DNA of 64,000 nt from Nyssa sinensis. Lineage: Eukaryota > Streptophyta > Magnoliopsida > Cornales > Nyssaceae. Below are positions 25,817-36,612 of the stretch, in pieces. Location of the stretch: contig CM018032.1 of NCBI GenBank assembly GCA_008638375.1, positions 30,925,751-30,989,750 of the forward strand. Reading direction: 5' to 3'. The stretch's first letter is position 1. Every line of letters starts with the position of its first letter. The notes beneath the pieces were generated by a model. That model was given only the letters and a program-made list of their open reading frames with translations, was not told the origin of the DNA and searched no databases. A program made the translations under genes and the position numbers.

Positions 25817-26717
25817 AGCACTACACACAGATCCATACTGATTTCTATCTACCGATGATAGCGGAGATGGCTTATCATCGATGAGCCATTCAGAGTCTGA
25901 CTCAAGCACTTACACAAGCTTTTCCTCTTCCACTACCACCACCTAGGAGACGATCAATGATGCTATCACAGTCTACATAAGTGATGAGTGATATATTATA
26001 GTGAGGTTTACATGTATTTCTTTTACCCACTTATCAGTCTCATGTACTATTTTGAAACAACATGTTCCCTAATTTTTTTTACATATATTACTATCATATT
26101 TTGGGATTGATCTTAGACACATTATATGTTATGATATTTGATATTTGTTTACACTGTGTCTATTATCCTTGTTTTTTGGTTGTTATCTCATTATGCATGA
26201 GTGTTTTTCATCTTATACCTTATACCTCAATTTCTTCATTGTTTGGTTCCCTCCTTTGTCATCGTGACAAAAAATGGGAGACGTTGTGTGAGCACTTAGG
26301 AAGGGGGAGTTACTTAGTGCATATATTTCACATATTGAGGGGGAATATAAAGGGAGTACATTTTTTTGCATATGATTGAGATAACATATATTTTTACTTG
26401 TTATGCTCACAGGACTTGATTTCATGGTTAATGTGTTTACTACACATTGTCTTTACTTCGATATTCATCTATTTCATGATTTCATTAGATTCATTTTGAT
26501 ATATTTTTTGATGTGATCTCACATGGTATAGTTAAGGGTGTTATGCAGGAAATAGGTTGACTACATTTGAGTATTGCTAAGTGATATGTATAATATAGAA
26601 TACTAGATCAAAATGTATAATTTATGTTTATTTGGCTCTTTGGGGGTTATGTATTTCGATGTATTGTATTATTGTACTAGCATAATAGTTTTGTCACGGA
26701 TTGCCAAATGAAGAGTC
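25817..26717 (+). mobile_element. 3' region of a Sirevirus-type Copia element with several purine tracts
   Basis: A Ser/Thr-rich coding-like stretch (around 25865-25945, with MSHSESDSSTYTSFSSSTTTT-like residues ending at a stop) is followed by AT-rich sequence. Three purine tracts then follow: CAAAAAATGGGAGACG near 26268, GGAAGGGGGAG near 26298 and GAGGGGGAATATAAAGGGAG near 26337. A further degenerate one, CCAAATGAAGAG (26704-26715), lies directly before the LTR. Multiple polypurine tracts are a known Sirevirus trait. No pol sequence remains. The open frame near 26062 is hydrophobic and unrecognised, and I do not claim it as a gene. Confidence 0.5.
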
Positions 26718-28312
26718 TGTTAGGACCACGGGATCCATTGTTGTAATTGGCTAATTTGATTTTTGACAAAACGTGCTTTCAATGTAATCGCTACATTAGT
26801 CCTAGGCTTAGTGTACTTCAATGCCCGTTCTTAGCCAAGAAAGTGCAAGCTTTATTGCCGTGATCATTTACCAGCCGCCTTGGTTCTTGAAGGGTAATTG
26901 AGTAATTTGGACTTTGTTGTGATTTGGATCTCATACACTCACGCATTGCATGCATAGCATATAGTAAACTTTATATCATCATGTGTGTGTAGTGGTCTTG
27001 TGATTGTGAAACAATCTTCCCAAACATGCATATTTCAAAACCTTAGGAAAATTGATTTCATAAGACAAGATGAGAATGAACAACTTTCTGTTACTCATTC
27101 GAACGAACAACATAAGCTTGTTTTACTTGTTCTTATTCGTTTGAATAGTCCGAATCAAATGAAGGACTACAACCTCTAATGTTTGCTCGCTTGATGTTTG
27201 TTTCATACTCGTTTGAACGAGCATCTTTCGTTCAAACGAACACTACGTAAAAAATAAAAAAATTTCTATTTTCAAGCTTATTTTGAGATCTGATCTCATT
27301 CATATTAACTGATGAAAATTCAGTTTTATGAACAGAAAATATAGTGAGAGAGAGTTCATATTTGTGAGAGCTTTGTATTTGACAGATCTACAACCTTTCA
27401 TGAGTGAACAACCAAAATTGTATATCATGCATTTTTCTACTTATTACATACATTGATTTTGATCAATTCACAAGATCCAAATCATGTCAAAGAGCCCCAA
27501 TTTCATGTGTTCTCACCATTAAATAGAGAGAAGTTCAACCTTGAGGATTCGATGTTGAGTGATTAGTAAATACTGAGATTGTGTGGATTCGTAATTGTAA
27601 AGTGGCCAATAGGAGGATTCTGAGACCAAGAGGAGAATCAATTGTATGAAGGTTTCCTCTGTAGAGCTTATGGATTCAAGGGAGGTTAACAGTGTGAACT
27701 CGTAGAATGGTGCTTGTTGTACGTAAACCGTATCTTATTTACGTGTATTTCAATCTCGGTCATAGTGAAATTCTTCCCTAAGCATGGCCGGCTCCAAAGT
27801 TTTCCACCGCAGATAGTTTTTCATGGTAATTTCTTCGTCATTATCTTGGTTTGCACTTTCTACTCTCTGTCTTTATAATTCCTAATTTGCTTGTTTTAAT
27901 TGCTTTCGCTATCTTAATAATTAAGTTTTCATGATTGTGATAATTGTTTATGAATTTGATAATTGAAAAACTTATTTGAGCAAATTGCATCGTATTAGAA
28001 AATTGCTAATTGATTACTTAGTTTAATTGAGAGCTGAATTGTGAAATTGACACAAAAATTAGACTAATTAATCAATTGGGCAATGTTTAATGGTATGTAT
28101 TGATAAACCCTACTTGATAGCTTAATTGAATATCTTAAGTTAATTGGTTGAATAGTAGATGATTGTTGAACATTGATTGGAATTGTTATTCGCACATTTA
28201 GCCAATTACAATAATCATTAGTGTTGTGGTGTTAAAATTGAAAATACCAAAAAATTTGTACATACCTATTCAACCCCCCCTCTAGATTAGTATCACACTT
28301 GGACCTAAGCAC
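26718..28312 (+). repeat. Sirevirus (Copia) LTR
   Basis: It starts TGTTAGGACCACGGGATCC after a decayed polypurine tract. It contains GATTTTTGACAAAACG near the start and CCTATTCAACCCCCCCTCTAG near the end (about 28266), both typical of Sirevirus/Maximus LTRs. In between are repeated GTTCAAACGAAC-like inverted motifs (27100-27245), in keeping with the palindrome-rich regulatory region known in Sireviruses. The right end is uncertain by some tens of bases and no primer site follows. Confidence 0.7.
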
Positions 28313-28861
28313 AAACATGGGTCATGGCACAAGCAACAACAAGATATAAGAAGGAATATCTTTTATTTAATATCTTATAGTCTTCTCGGTATCCTTTCAC
28401 TTAGTTTTTTATAATCTTATGTGTCTTTTACCTCTATTAGCTAAGTGTTAATATCCTTTATGGATCACAACTCCTTTTGTTACTCGATGATGGGGGCCTC
28501 CCATTACTTATAATGCAATACTTGATACCAATTTGATTTATATAAGCATATATAATTGTCAATAAACAGGCTAAATCAACAAGCATAAATTCGAGTATTA
28601 AGTTTAGCATACATAAAAGCAATCAACATAAGAAGAAACTAGCATATATCTTTTCACTTAAAAATATATGCACATGATCTCTCACATAGACAAATTAGCA
28701 TACAGTTCTATCCAATATGCAATTCACATCAGCACACTGACTGTACATATCAAGTACAATAATCATAGAACATGCAATTCAAACTAACCCAAGTGATCTG
28801 AGGTCCAAGCCTTTTCCACTGTCCCTAAGTATTCTTAACCTAAAGCACTAATACCATTTTA
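28313..28861 (-). mobile_element. Internal-region remnants of minus-strand Gypsy elements
   Basis: On the minus strand, sequence next to LTR E begins with a mutated primer site (TGGTATTAGTGC near 28857-28846) and a leader resembling that of family D. Further on (about 28550-28380) a second primer-like TTGGTATCAAG is followed by sequence similar to the family C internal region at 52370-52460. The shared landmark is an AGTAACAAAAGGAGTTGTGAT-like string. No coding sequence was seen. Confidence 0.5.
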
Positions 28862-29372
28862 TGATGACCGACCCAAGGCCATGACTTAGGGTCATTGGGA
28901 CCCTAATTGAAAGGTAATTTGATAAGTCATCCTAGTTAAGTACATTTAAACTAGTCATTTCATTTAATTACAAGTGGTTCATTATCATTCTTTTACTTGT
29001 TTCAGTCCCATAACAAGATTAAATGCAATAAATCTCATGACGTCCAAGTGTTCAGCAACTGTCAGTCAATAAGATAAAAAATATTAACAAGGTCATTGTT
29101 TTTAGACTTAACACTAACGAGCCATAATATGCAAGCACCCTTGTACAAATACAACTGCCTAAGTATGGTACAATACAACTCCTACAACAATTATTTAACT
29201 TCTATACCTGTCATTCCAATGAATAACAAGGGTGAGGCATAACAACTCAATAGAGTTTCTCAAAACACACAAACACGTAGTTCATGAAAAACTAATGCAA
29301 GCCTAACTGAACAATTCATAATTTCTAGTATGCAACGGTAGTATAAAAGCTCATCATATGTAAATCAACTTA

Positions 29373-29415
<43 letters not shown>

Positions 29416-30120
29416 GCTTATATCAATATTTCAATGCATAGCTCAATACAATAAATATTAACAATTCCATGATCCATATCTCATTTATCCAATATATAAC
29501 ATATATCTATATACATGATCATAGATGCAACACCAATTCTTGTATAAGTAATTAGACAACAACGGAACCAATCTCTATAACCAATAACATAATACATATT
29601 TCCATCAACCAAGTGTAAAAAGTGTCCTAGTGTACACATATGCATCATATAATTCCTCACCAAGAGATCCTTGTAGCCAATAACAACATACCACGTGTCC
29701 TTGTCTAGAAACTAACCTCAAGTTTTGTTGAGAAACTTCATATGACTATCGAGGTGCCACGTGGCTAGTTGGCCACACGCGTGCACACACGCTTGAAACT
29801 AAACTATCACAAAATTGTACCAAAATTGTTAGGGTAGCTAATTTTAACGTGTAAATTCTCAATACCCAATCTATTTCTCCAAATTCTAACGCTAAATTTT
29901 TTTGAGTTATTTGTGTCCCAACATTGACTATGTTGCCTCGGCGGTCCACACGAGTCCCAATAAAATACTTTAATTTACTTTTGGTCCATAATATCATGCA
30001 TATAACCTACTAGTTAATTTCATAATTAATTTAGTATATTTTTATTTAATTAATCATCTTATATCGATCTAGATAGGAATATTATCAAAATGCGCTTTAG
30101 GAATTTTTTGGGTCGTTACA
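28862..30120 (-). repeat. LTR of a minus-strand element (family E)
   Basis: On the minus strand it runs from TGTAACGACCCAAAAAATTCC (30120) to TTGGGTCGGTCATCA (28862), followed by a mutated Met-tRNA primer site. Length is about 1.26 kb. It contains a (CA)n(AT)n run at 29374-29416. The leader is related to that of family D. The matching 3' LTR was not found, so this is a truncated element. Confidence 0.65.
29374..29416. repeat. (CA)n(TA)n microsatellite
   Basis: About 14 CA units are followed by about 7 AT units, within LTR E. Confidence 0.9.
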
Positions 30121-31649
30121 ATAACGTTCTAATATACTTGCATACTATAGAGAATAAACATGACATGAAGCCTTCCTATATAGGATAAAGTCCTACTTTT
30201 GATCAGCAATGAGAAATTTTATTGATGAAAATATGATCGTACAAGGTATATAACACAAGAAACATCAACAAAGGATTTTAGTGCAAAATATCATCGAAGC
30301 TAACAGGCTTCATCCCAACAAAATTGGCACCAAGCCTAAAGCCAATCATTTCCTAGCACTAAAACCCAAGTACCATGTGAAATTCACAAAAATTAAACAA
30401 CAAAATATTAGCTAGACACCAAACTACCAACACCCTTGGAAATAGCATGTAGTAAGGAAACACCCTACCTTTGAGTGTAGTTTGAACTATTGATTTGTGT
30501 AATTGGAAGTAACCAATTAGGTTCCACACAATCTACCAAAATGCAGTGTCACATCCCGAACCCCACCCTACGCGGATGTCGAGGACGTGATGCCAGTTAG
30601 CCGCCGCGCGACCAACCGAAGGCAATTTCTGAACTTTTCAGTGAATTGCACTCCGACTGTAGGGTCAGATGCAGCGGAATTTAAAACTTTTTCTTTTGTC
30701 AGGGGAATGCAACTCATGTATTCACCATAAGGTTATGTACCACAGAGCCAGTCTAAAATCCAACAGGCTAACAATTTTAACCTCAGAGCATATCTATAAT
30801 CTGACATATAACAACAGAGCAGAGCTATAATCTCTAGAGTACCGTTTAAATCCATGAGCCATATTTAGATTCAGTACATATCAGTCAAGTCAGTCGTAGT
30901 ACATCACTCACCTGATTAAATAGATTCATTCCTCAATAATCCAGTCTCCACAGATCAGTGCCATCAGATCCAATTGATATCATTCCTGAAAAATGTTAGG
31001 GAATGGGGTGAGCTTCGAAAAGCCCAATGAGTAACACAGGTTCCCTGTCAAGGGTTTCAAAACCATTTCTTGTTTACAAAGCACAAGGGTAGTTCAGTTG
31101 TTTCTGAAATAGCAGTTTTATAAATCTACTTTAAATGCAGTTTCAGTAGAATAAAGCAGGACTGCACAAAATAAAACAACAGATCAGGACAGACAGAACA
31201 TGACAGACTATATCAAGTATAACCGTACCGAACAGAACACAATAGGTCAGGACGAAGCAGAACCGAGCAGAGCAGGACATAACAAATCAGAACAGGATGA
31301 AACAAAGCACAACAAATCAGAACTAGAATAGTAAATGATGCCAATATATCAATCAGAGACAAACAGGTCAGAATAGAATGGGTCAGAATAAAACGGGTCA
31401 GAACGGATCACAATAAAACATAATAGAACGGAACGGAACAGAACATAACAAGTCATAACCGAACAGAACGGAATAAAACTTGACAAATCAGAATAAAACA
31501 AAACGGAACATAACAGAACGGAGCGGAAACAATATGTCAACCAGAGATACAGGTATATCATCAACGGAATGAAACAAGACAGAACTGGGTGGAAACAGTA
31601 TATCAATCAAGGATACAAGTATATCATCAACGGAACGAAACGAATCAAT

Positions 31650-31935
31650 ATCAATTAGGACGAGTCATATCAGAACTGAACATGACGGAACAAAATGAAA
31701 CAATATCAATCAGGACAAGTCATATCGGAACTGAACATGACGGAACAAAACGAAACAATACATCAATCAGATTAAGACATATCGAAACTGAACATGTCAG
31801 AACAAAACGGAACAATACATCTATCAGAACAAGACATATCGGAACTGAACATGACGGAACAAAACGAAACAATACATCTATCAGAACAAGACATATCGGA
31901 ATTGAACAGGACGGAACAAACTGGTACAATATCAA
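31650..31935. repeat. 57-bp tandem repeat (about 5 copies)
   Basis: Each unit includes CAATACATCTATCAGAACAAG and then CATATCGGAACTGAACATGA. The 57-bp period is a multiple of three, so a plus-strand frame stays open and encodes a 19-residue unit (with TRHIGTEHDGTKRN). Its unusual composition and lack of start context suggest a repeat by-product, not a gene. Confidence 0.85.
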
Positions 31936-31969
31936 TCAGGACGGATCAGGACAGAACAGATCAAACATA

Positions 31970-32140
31970 ACAAATCAGGATGGAACAGATCAGACATAAC
32001 AAATCAGGACGGATCAGGGTGGAACAGATCAGACATAACAAATCAGGACGGATCAGGACGGAACAGATCAGACATAACAAATCAGGACGGATCAGGACGG
32101 ATCAGATCAGACTTAGCAAATCAGGACGGATCAGGACGGA
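31970..32140. repeat. 39-bp tandem repeat (about 4 copies)
   Basis: The unit contains ACAGATCAGACATAACAAAT followed by CAGGACGGATCAGGACGGA. It is adjacent to and clearly related to the other repeats of this array, all built from a GATCAGNACNGAACA core. Confidence 0.85.
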
Positions 32141-32189
32141 ACAGATCAGACAGATCAAACGGAACAGGTCAGGACAAAACAGATCAAAC

Positions 32190-32330
32190 AAAACAGGTCA
32201 GACAGATCAAACAGAACAGGTCAGACAGATCAAACAGATCAGGTCAGACAGATCAAACACAACAGGTCAGACAGATCAAACACAACCGGTCAGACGGATC
32301 AAACAGAACAGGTCAGGACAGATCAAACAG
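32190..32330. repeat. 23-bp tandem repeat (about 6 copies)
   Basis: The unit is close to CAGACAGATCAAACAGAACA plus GGT, with single-base variants between copies. Confidence 0.8.
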
Positions 32331-32477
32331 AACGGGTCAGACAGATCAACAGAACAGGTCAGGACAGATCAGACAGAACGGGTCAGACAAATCAACAGAA
32401 CAGATCAGAACAGATTAGACATAACAGTTAGTTAAACACGTTCATTTGAAACGGTATTTAAAAATAGGAGTACAGTT

Positions 32478-32597
32478 AAAACATCAGAGTAACAGAACAG
32501 ATCAATTAAAACATCAGAATAACAGAACAGATCAGTTAAAACATCAGAATAACAGAACAGATCAGTTAAAACATCAGAATAACAGAACAGATCAGTA
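32478..32597. repeat. 30-bp tandem repeat (4 copies)
   Basis: Four units begin AAAACATCAGAATAACAGAA. The middle copies are identical, which indicates recent unit turnover. Minus-strand frames across it are repeat artefacts. Confidence 0.88.
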
Positions 32598-35313
32598 ATG
32601 AGCAGAGCAGAACAATATAACAGAATAAACAGTACAGTATGCACAGATTAAACAGTGCAGTATGCTCATATAGTGCTCAAGACTGAGGTGGTACCAAGAA
32701 TCAGTTGTTCTTTCAGTAAAAACAGTGATAGGTTTATTTCAGTGCAGAACAGAGGAATCAGACAGAGTAAAAATCATGCATTTGAGTAAGGGCATGAAAT
32801 CAGTGTATCAGATAAAATAGTGCAGTACAATATTTAAAATACAGTAACTAGACGGTGTACTTATACACCAAGTCAGAAGTTCCAGGTTACTCACAAACTG
32901 TTACGGTTATCTCCTTGCACAAACAATCCGATAACCTCCAGATTCGTCAGGCATCTCCATGTATATCCTGAACAATAATCATCAATCATATACAGATCAG
33001 AACTCATCCATTCAGGTCTCATTTGTCATCTTAGGCATCTATCGGTCTACCTAAGATGGCCTAGTAGCCTATCGCCCTCTCATCGGGTTTCATCCGGGGC
33101 TATTTTATTCTTTAATTAGGCTTAGCAGTTATTAGGATTATATCCTAAGTCATTTAGACTTCAATTGTTATCAGTCAGGCACTCATTCATCCTTAGGGGC
33201 AAAATGGTAACTTTACCATTCTTGTCCCGGACCCTGTCGTGGTCTTTGGAATAGTCTTTATATCTTAAGTACAAAGTTCTACGTCCTTTGGACTCCAATC
33301 GGTATCAGTTAGGTTCTCATTTTAACCATAGGGGCAAAAATGGTAACTTTGCCATTCTTATCCCGGACCCTGTCGTGGTCCTCAGAATGTCCCATATATC
33401 TCATATGTAAATTCTTAAGTCCTTTGGACTTCGTTTGGTATCTGCTTTTGATCATCGGGACACATCGGTCATTTCTCGTTTTACGCGTTGACTGTCTCGG
33501 AGTCTTATTTATCCCTATGATAATTTATCAGATCAGTTTGACCTTTATTCGACCTCTACTTTGCACTTACAGTGCTCAGGGGTATTTTGGTCATTTTACG
33601 TTTTGTGTAATTCTGACCCCGATTCGTCATCTAATCAAGTATATAGTCTCACCAGTGTCTGGGCTTCTATCGCTATCAATTTCGTCCCAATCGGACTTCA
33701 TTTGGGCTTCGTACAGTATCAGGGGTAATTTGGTAATTTCACGTGTCATATTTTTCGGCACGTCAGTTCATAAAATGGACCTCACCATTGGGTCCAGAGC
33801 GTTCGACATAATTAAGTTGGACTATCTGTAATGTTTAACTGACCCTGGGAATCATTAGGGGCAGTATGGTCATTTACACTTTATGTGTCTGTATTTTTCG
33901 GGACTTCAGTTTGTTAAACGGACCTCACCGTTGAGTTCAGAACGCCCGACATAGTCAAAATAGACTGTCTTTTATTTTTATTTGGGTCTGGTGCCATCAA
34001 GGGCAGTACAGTAATTTATCACTTACAGGTCTGTATTTTTCGGTACTGTATTTCCAAAATCGGACTGTACCATTGAGTCCGGAATGTTCGAAATAGTGAA
34101 AATACACTATTTATTTAATTTATTTGGACTCCGTTTGACATATTAAATGTCCAGGGGTAAAATCGTAATTTTACCTAATTAATAAAATAATAAAATAATT
34201 ATTTTATTATTTAATTAATTTGTCAGGGGCTTAATTGAACAATTTCTCAAAATTCAGGGCCACAGTAGGATTCTGTTAAACAGTGGGGACAAATCCGTAA
34301 TTTCAGGAACTTATAGGGGTCAAAACATAATTTTATAAATTAGGGGTTCAAACCCTTTGCTTTTTGGGTTCAGAAACTGAACCGGTCCAGAACTCCAGTG
34401 AACCAACCGGTTCACTGGCCCTCAGAAAACCGGAATTAAATATTCCTGTTATCCCCTAATTGGCCCTTGTCCATGTTCAGGATTAGCCCAATTCCGAATT
34501 TTAATTTGTTATCACCGTAACCAAACAGCCGGAATTCAATTTAAAACAAAACAGTAATGCGTAAAACGGTGCCGTTCTATTTAAATCAGTGGCACGCTCG
34601 TAGACCAACACGTGTCCGAGTGGACTCGGCCCAACTCGAATGAGTTGGCGAGTCAACTCTATCTTCCCCGTCGACTGCCCCTGTGTTGCCCTAATTGACA
34701 GCTTCGGTTTCCTCCATTTTCGTGGAGTTTCGAAGGTTGTTTTCAACTGATTTTGGTTCCAAACTGTTCCTAGAGGCTAAAGCAACAACTTGGCATCAAT
34801 TTTGAGCTTCGAATCCAAGGATTGAGCTCTGTATAACCGATTATCAGCTCAGTTCAGTGCCTTGGTTGGGCTTGTTCAGATCCAGCCATGCCTCAGATCA
34901 GTCACACAGGGCCCAGTTCTTCCTCTCCTATGTTCATTTCTAATGAAGACATCATGCACACCATGCTTGTATTTCCATGGTCTCACCCAAACCCTCTCTC
35001 TCTAGCAGATCACATGCATGCCCCCATTGCTGCACAGTCTCCATATTTCACACACCAATATTCTGATTTCTCAATCCCCTCTTATGGTGTGCCTAATTCC
35101 TATACCCAATATATATTTCATATATATCTCCCCTAGGATTCCTATACATATACATATATGTATATCACTTGTAGGGATCAGTATAGGGCAGAGAAATGAT
35201 GGAGCTGAGGGGAGCAATCATGTGGGGTTTGCATGCAACCTCATTGGTCAGTTTGGGTGGCAGATTAGGATAATTCAATGCTATATACAAATAAGTTGCA
35301 AATATATGCACAA

Positions 35314-35396
35314 AGGTGTGGGTAGCCCAACTGGTAAGTTTTTGGATAAAATTACTTTCCACCCAAAGGTCAAGGGTTCAATTCCCTTGGCCTCCC
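35314..35396 (+). repeat. tRNA-derived SINE-like segment inside LTR
   Basis: A-box-like GTAGCCCAACTGGT (from 35322) is followed by B-box-like GGGTTCAATTCCC (near 35374-35386). It is antisense to the host LTR and at about the same offset (roughly 413-495 bases from the LTR start) as in the other family A copies. Confidence 0.5.
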
Positions 35397-36349
35397 ATTT
35401 GGCCATTTTTCCCATATTTTCGGTTAAGGCCACGTTTGGTTGCGCAGAAATTCAGTTTCAGTATTTCCTTCATAACTTTCATTCCGTAACTCCTTTTTCG
35501 ACACGGTTTGTTCCGGGAGTTTCATATTTTAGTTATCTTCAGTGTCAGAGGTTCCGTGTCATTTATTAAACATTCGGGATTTTTCGGGTTAGCTAATTCG
35601 GGTTCCGTTGGTGTTAAAACGGCATTATTTTATCGATTTAATCAGTAATTTGGGTTCGGGTAAAGTACCCTTCCCCCCAGACATTTTCTTTATTTAATCG
35701 GTCTATGGCGACCGTCGGGATTTTGATTAATTCCCTAAATCATTCTGTAAGTCGGTATTAATTAATAATAATTAATTAATTATTAATTTCACGGGGTCGG
35801 GGTGTTACATGCAGTAATGAGCAAGTTCAACCACATATCCATAAAACTAATCCTAGCATATCTATCCCAAACCATCAGAAAAACAACATGATCACCCTTC
35901 ATCATAACTTCTAAGAACTTCCATTGATAGAAAAAATCATCACCTATACCAACCAAAGCCGTATCAAAATTAGACAGCAAACATCAACCAATTTAGTAGT
36001 AAATTCTTTACAAATTTTTGTGATCACCATTAGTCCCCAATCTAACAATATTGACATCTCCCCCTACCATTTTTTCCATCTGCATCCAATGCCCTCCAAA
36101 CACAATTTGTAATAAAAGCATCATCTCTAACAATTAACCACATAATCCCATAGCCAAAATATATCAATAGAACCAAGAGAATTTCCACAAAACTACCGCC
36201 CACCCTATAACTCTCTTTCCCTCACATAATGATAGCAGACACTCCTAAAAAATCTCATAGATAATGCAAAACCAACAATATTAATTTTGACAAAATATTG
36301 ATGAATAGTATATATCAAATCTCCACTTACTCCCCCACCACCCAATACA

Positions 36350-36595
36350 GAAAGATATAAAAAGTAAAGGAAATAGAAAGGAAAAGAAATATATGAATAG
36401 AAAAAGAAGATACTAAAAGGAAGGAAAACACAGGAGAAAGAAACAAGAAGAAAAAAGAGAAGAGACTGAGAAGAGAAGGAAAGAAGAAAGAAGAGGAAAA
36501 TAAGAGAAACACAGATAAAGAAAAGAAAGGAATCCGATAAGGAAAAAAAGTAGAGAAAGAAGAAAAAGAAAAGACAAAAAGGAAAGGAAGAGAGA
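36350..36595. repeat. Homopurine-rich tract
   Basis: About 245 bases are almost entirely A and G on the plus strand, in irregular GAAA/GGAAA/AGAGA blocks. The reverse frame gives a Phe/Leu/Ser-rich low-complexity peptide that is not a gene. It forms the upstream end of the LINE remnant. Confidence 0.8.
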
Positions 36596-36612
36596 GATAG
36601 GATAAAGTCCTA

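Larger units (their letters stand above)
30547..35809 (-). mobile_element. Solo LTR, family A, with expanded minisatellites
   Basis: The plus strand runs from TGTCACATCCCGAACCCC to GGGTCGGGGTGTTACA, with TGCAG duplicated at 30542-30546 and 35810-35814. At 5263 bp it is the longest solo LTR here; much of the excess is tandem repeats (31580-32600). An antisense SINE-like segment lies at 35314-35396. The exon-like block near its 3' end is shortened to about 75 nt (30911-30985) but keeps TTTTTCAG and GTGAGT at its edges. Confidence 0.93.
30180..36612 (-). mobile_element. LINE remnant with 16-bp target duplication, split by a solo LTR
   Basis: ATAGGATAAAGTCCTA occurs at 30180-30195 and again at 36597-36612, the length expected for a LINE target-site duplication. 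On the minus strand the sequence just before 30196 reads CATCAATAAAATTTCTCATTG and then CTGATCAAAAG, which closely matches the 3' ends of many plant L1-type LINEs. At the other end is a long pyrimidine-rich stretch (36596-36350). Without the solo LTR (30547-35809) only about 1.1 kb remains. No intact endonuclease or reverse transcriptase is present, so this is a deleted or non-autonomous copy. The short frame near 35789-35980 is unrecognised. Confidence 0.65.

Noticed and set aside
25865..25985. Sirevirus envelope-like gene
   Set aside because: Only a short Ser/Thr-rich tail in one frame is visible. There is no transmembrane or coiled-coil pattern, too little for a gene call.
31580..32600. 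CRISPR-like array or a repeat-protein gene
   Set aside because: Units are contiguous without unique spacers, periods change along the array, and this is an LTR of a plant retrotransposon. The open frames follow from periods divisible by three.
33340..33831. A 163-residue plus-strand frame in the family A solo LTR
   Set aside because: It reads through the degenerate modules (repeated LPFLSRT / FVWYLLLI-like strings) antisense to the LTR. Similar strings in other LTR copies are broken by stops.
35789..35980. LINE endonuclease motif (GGDVNIV-like) on the minus strand nearby
   Set aside because: The GGD-N-V pattern is present in one frame but stops flank it closely and no neighbouring catalytic motifs follow. 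It may be chance, so I kept only the LINE call based on the 3' end and target duplication.
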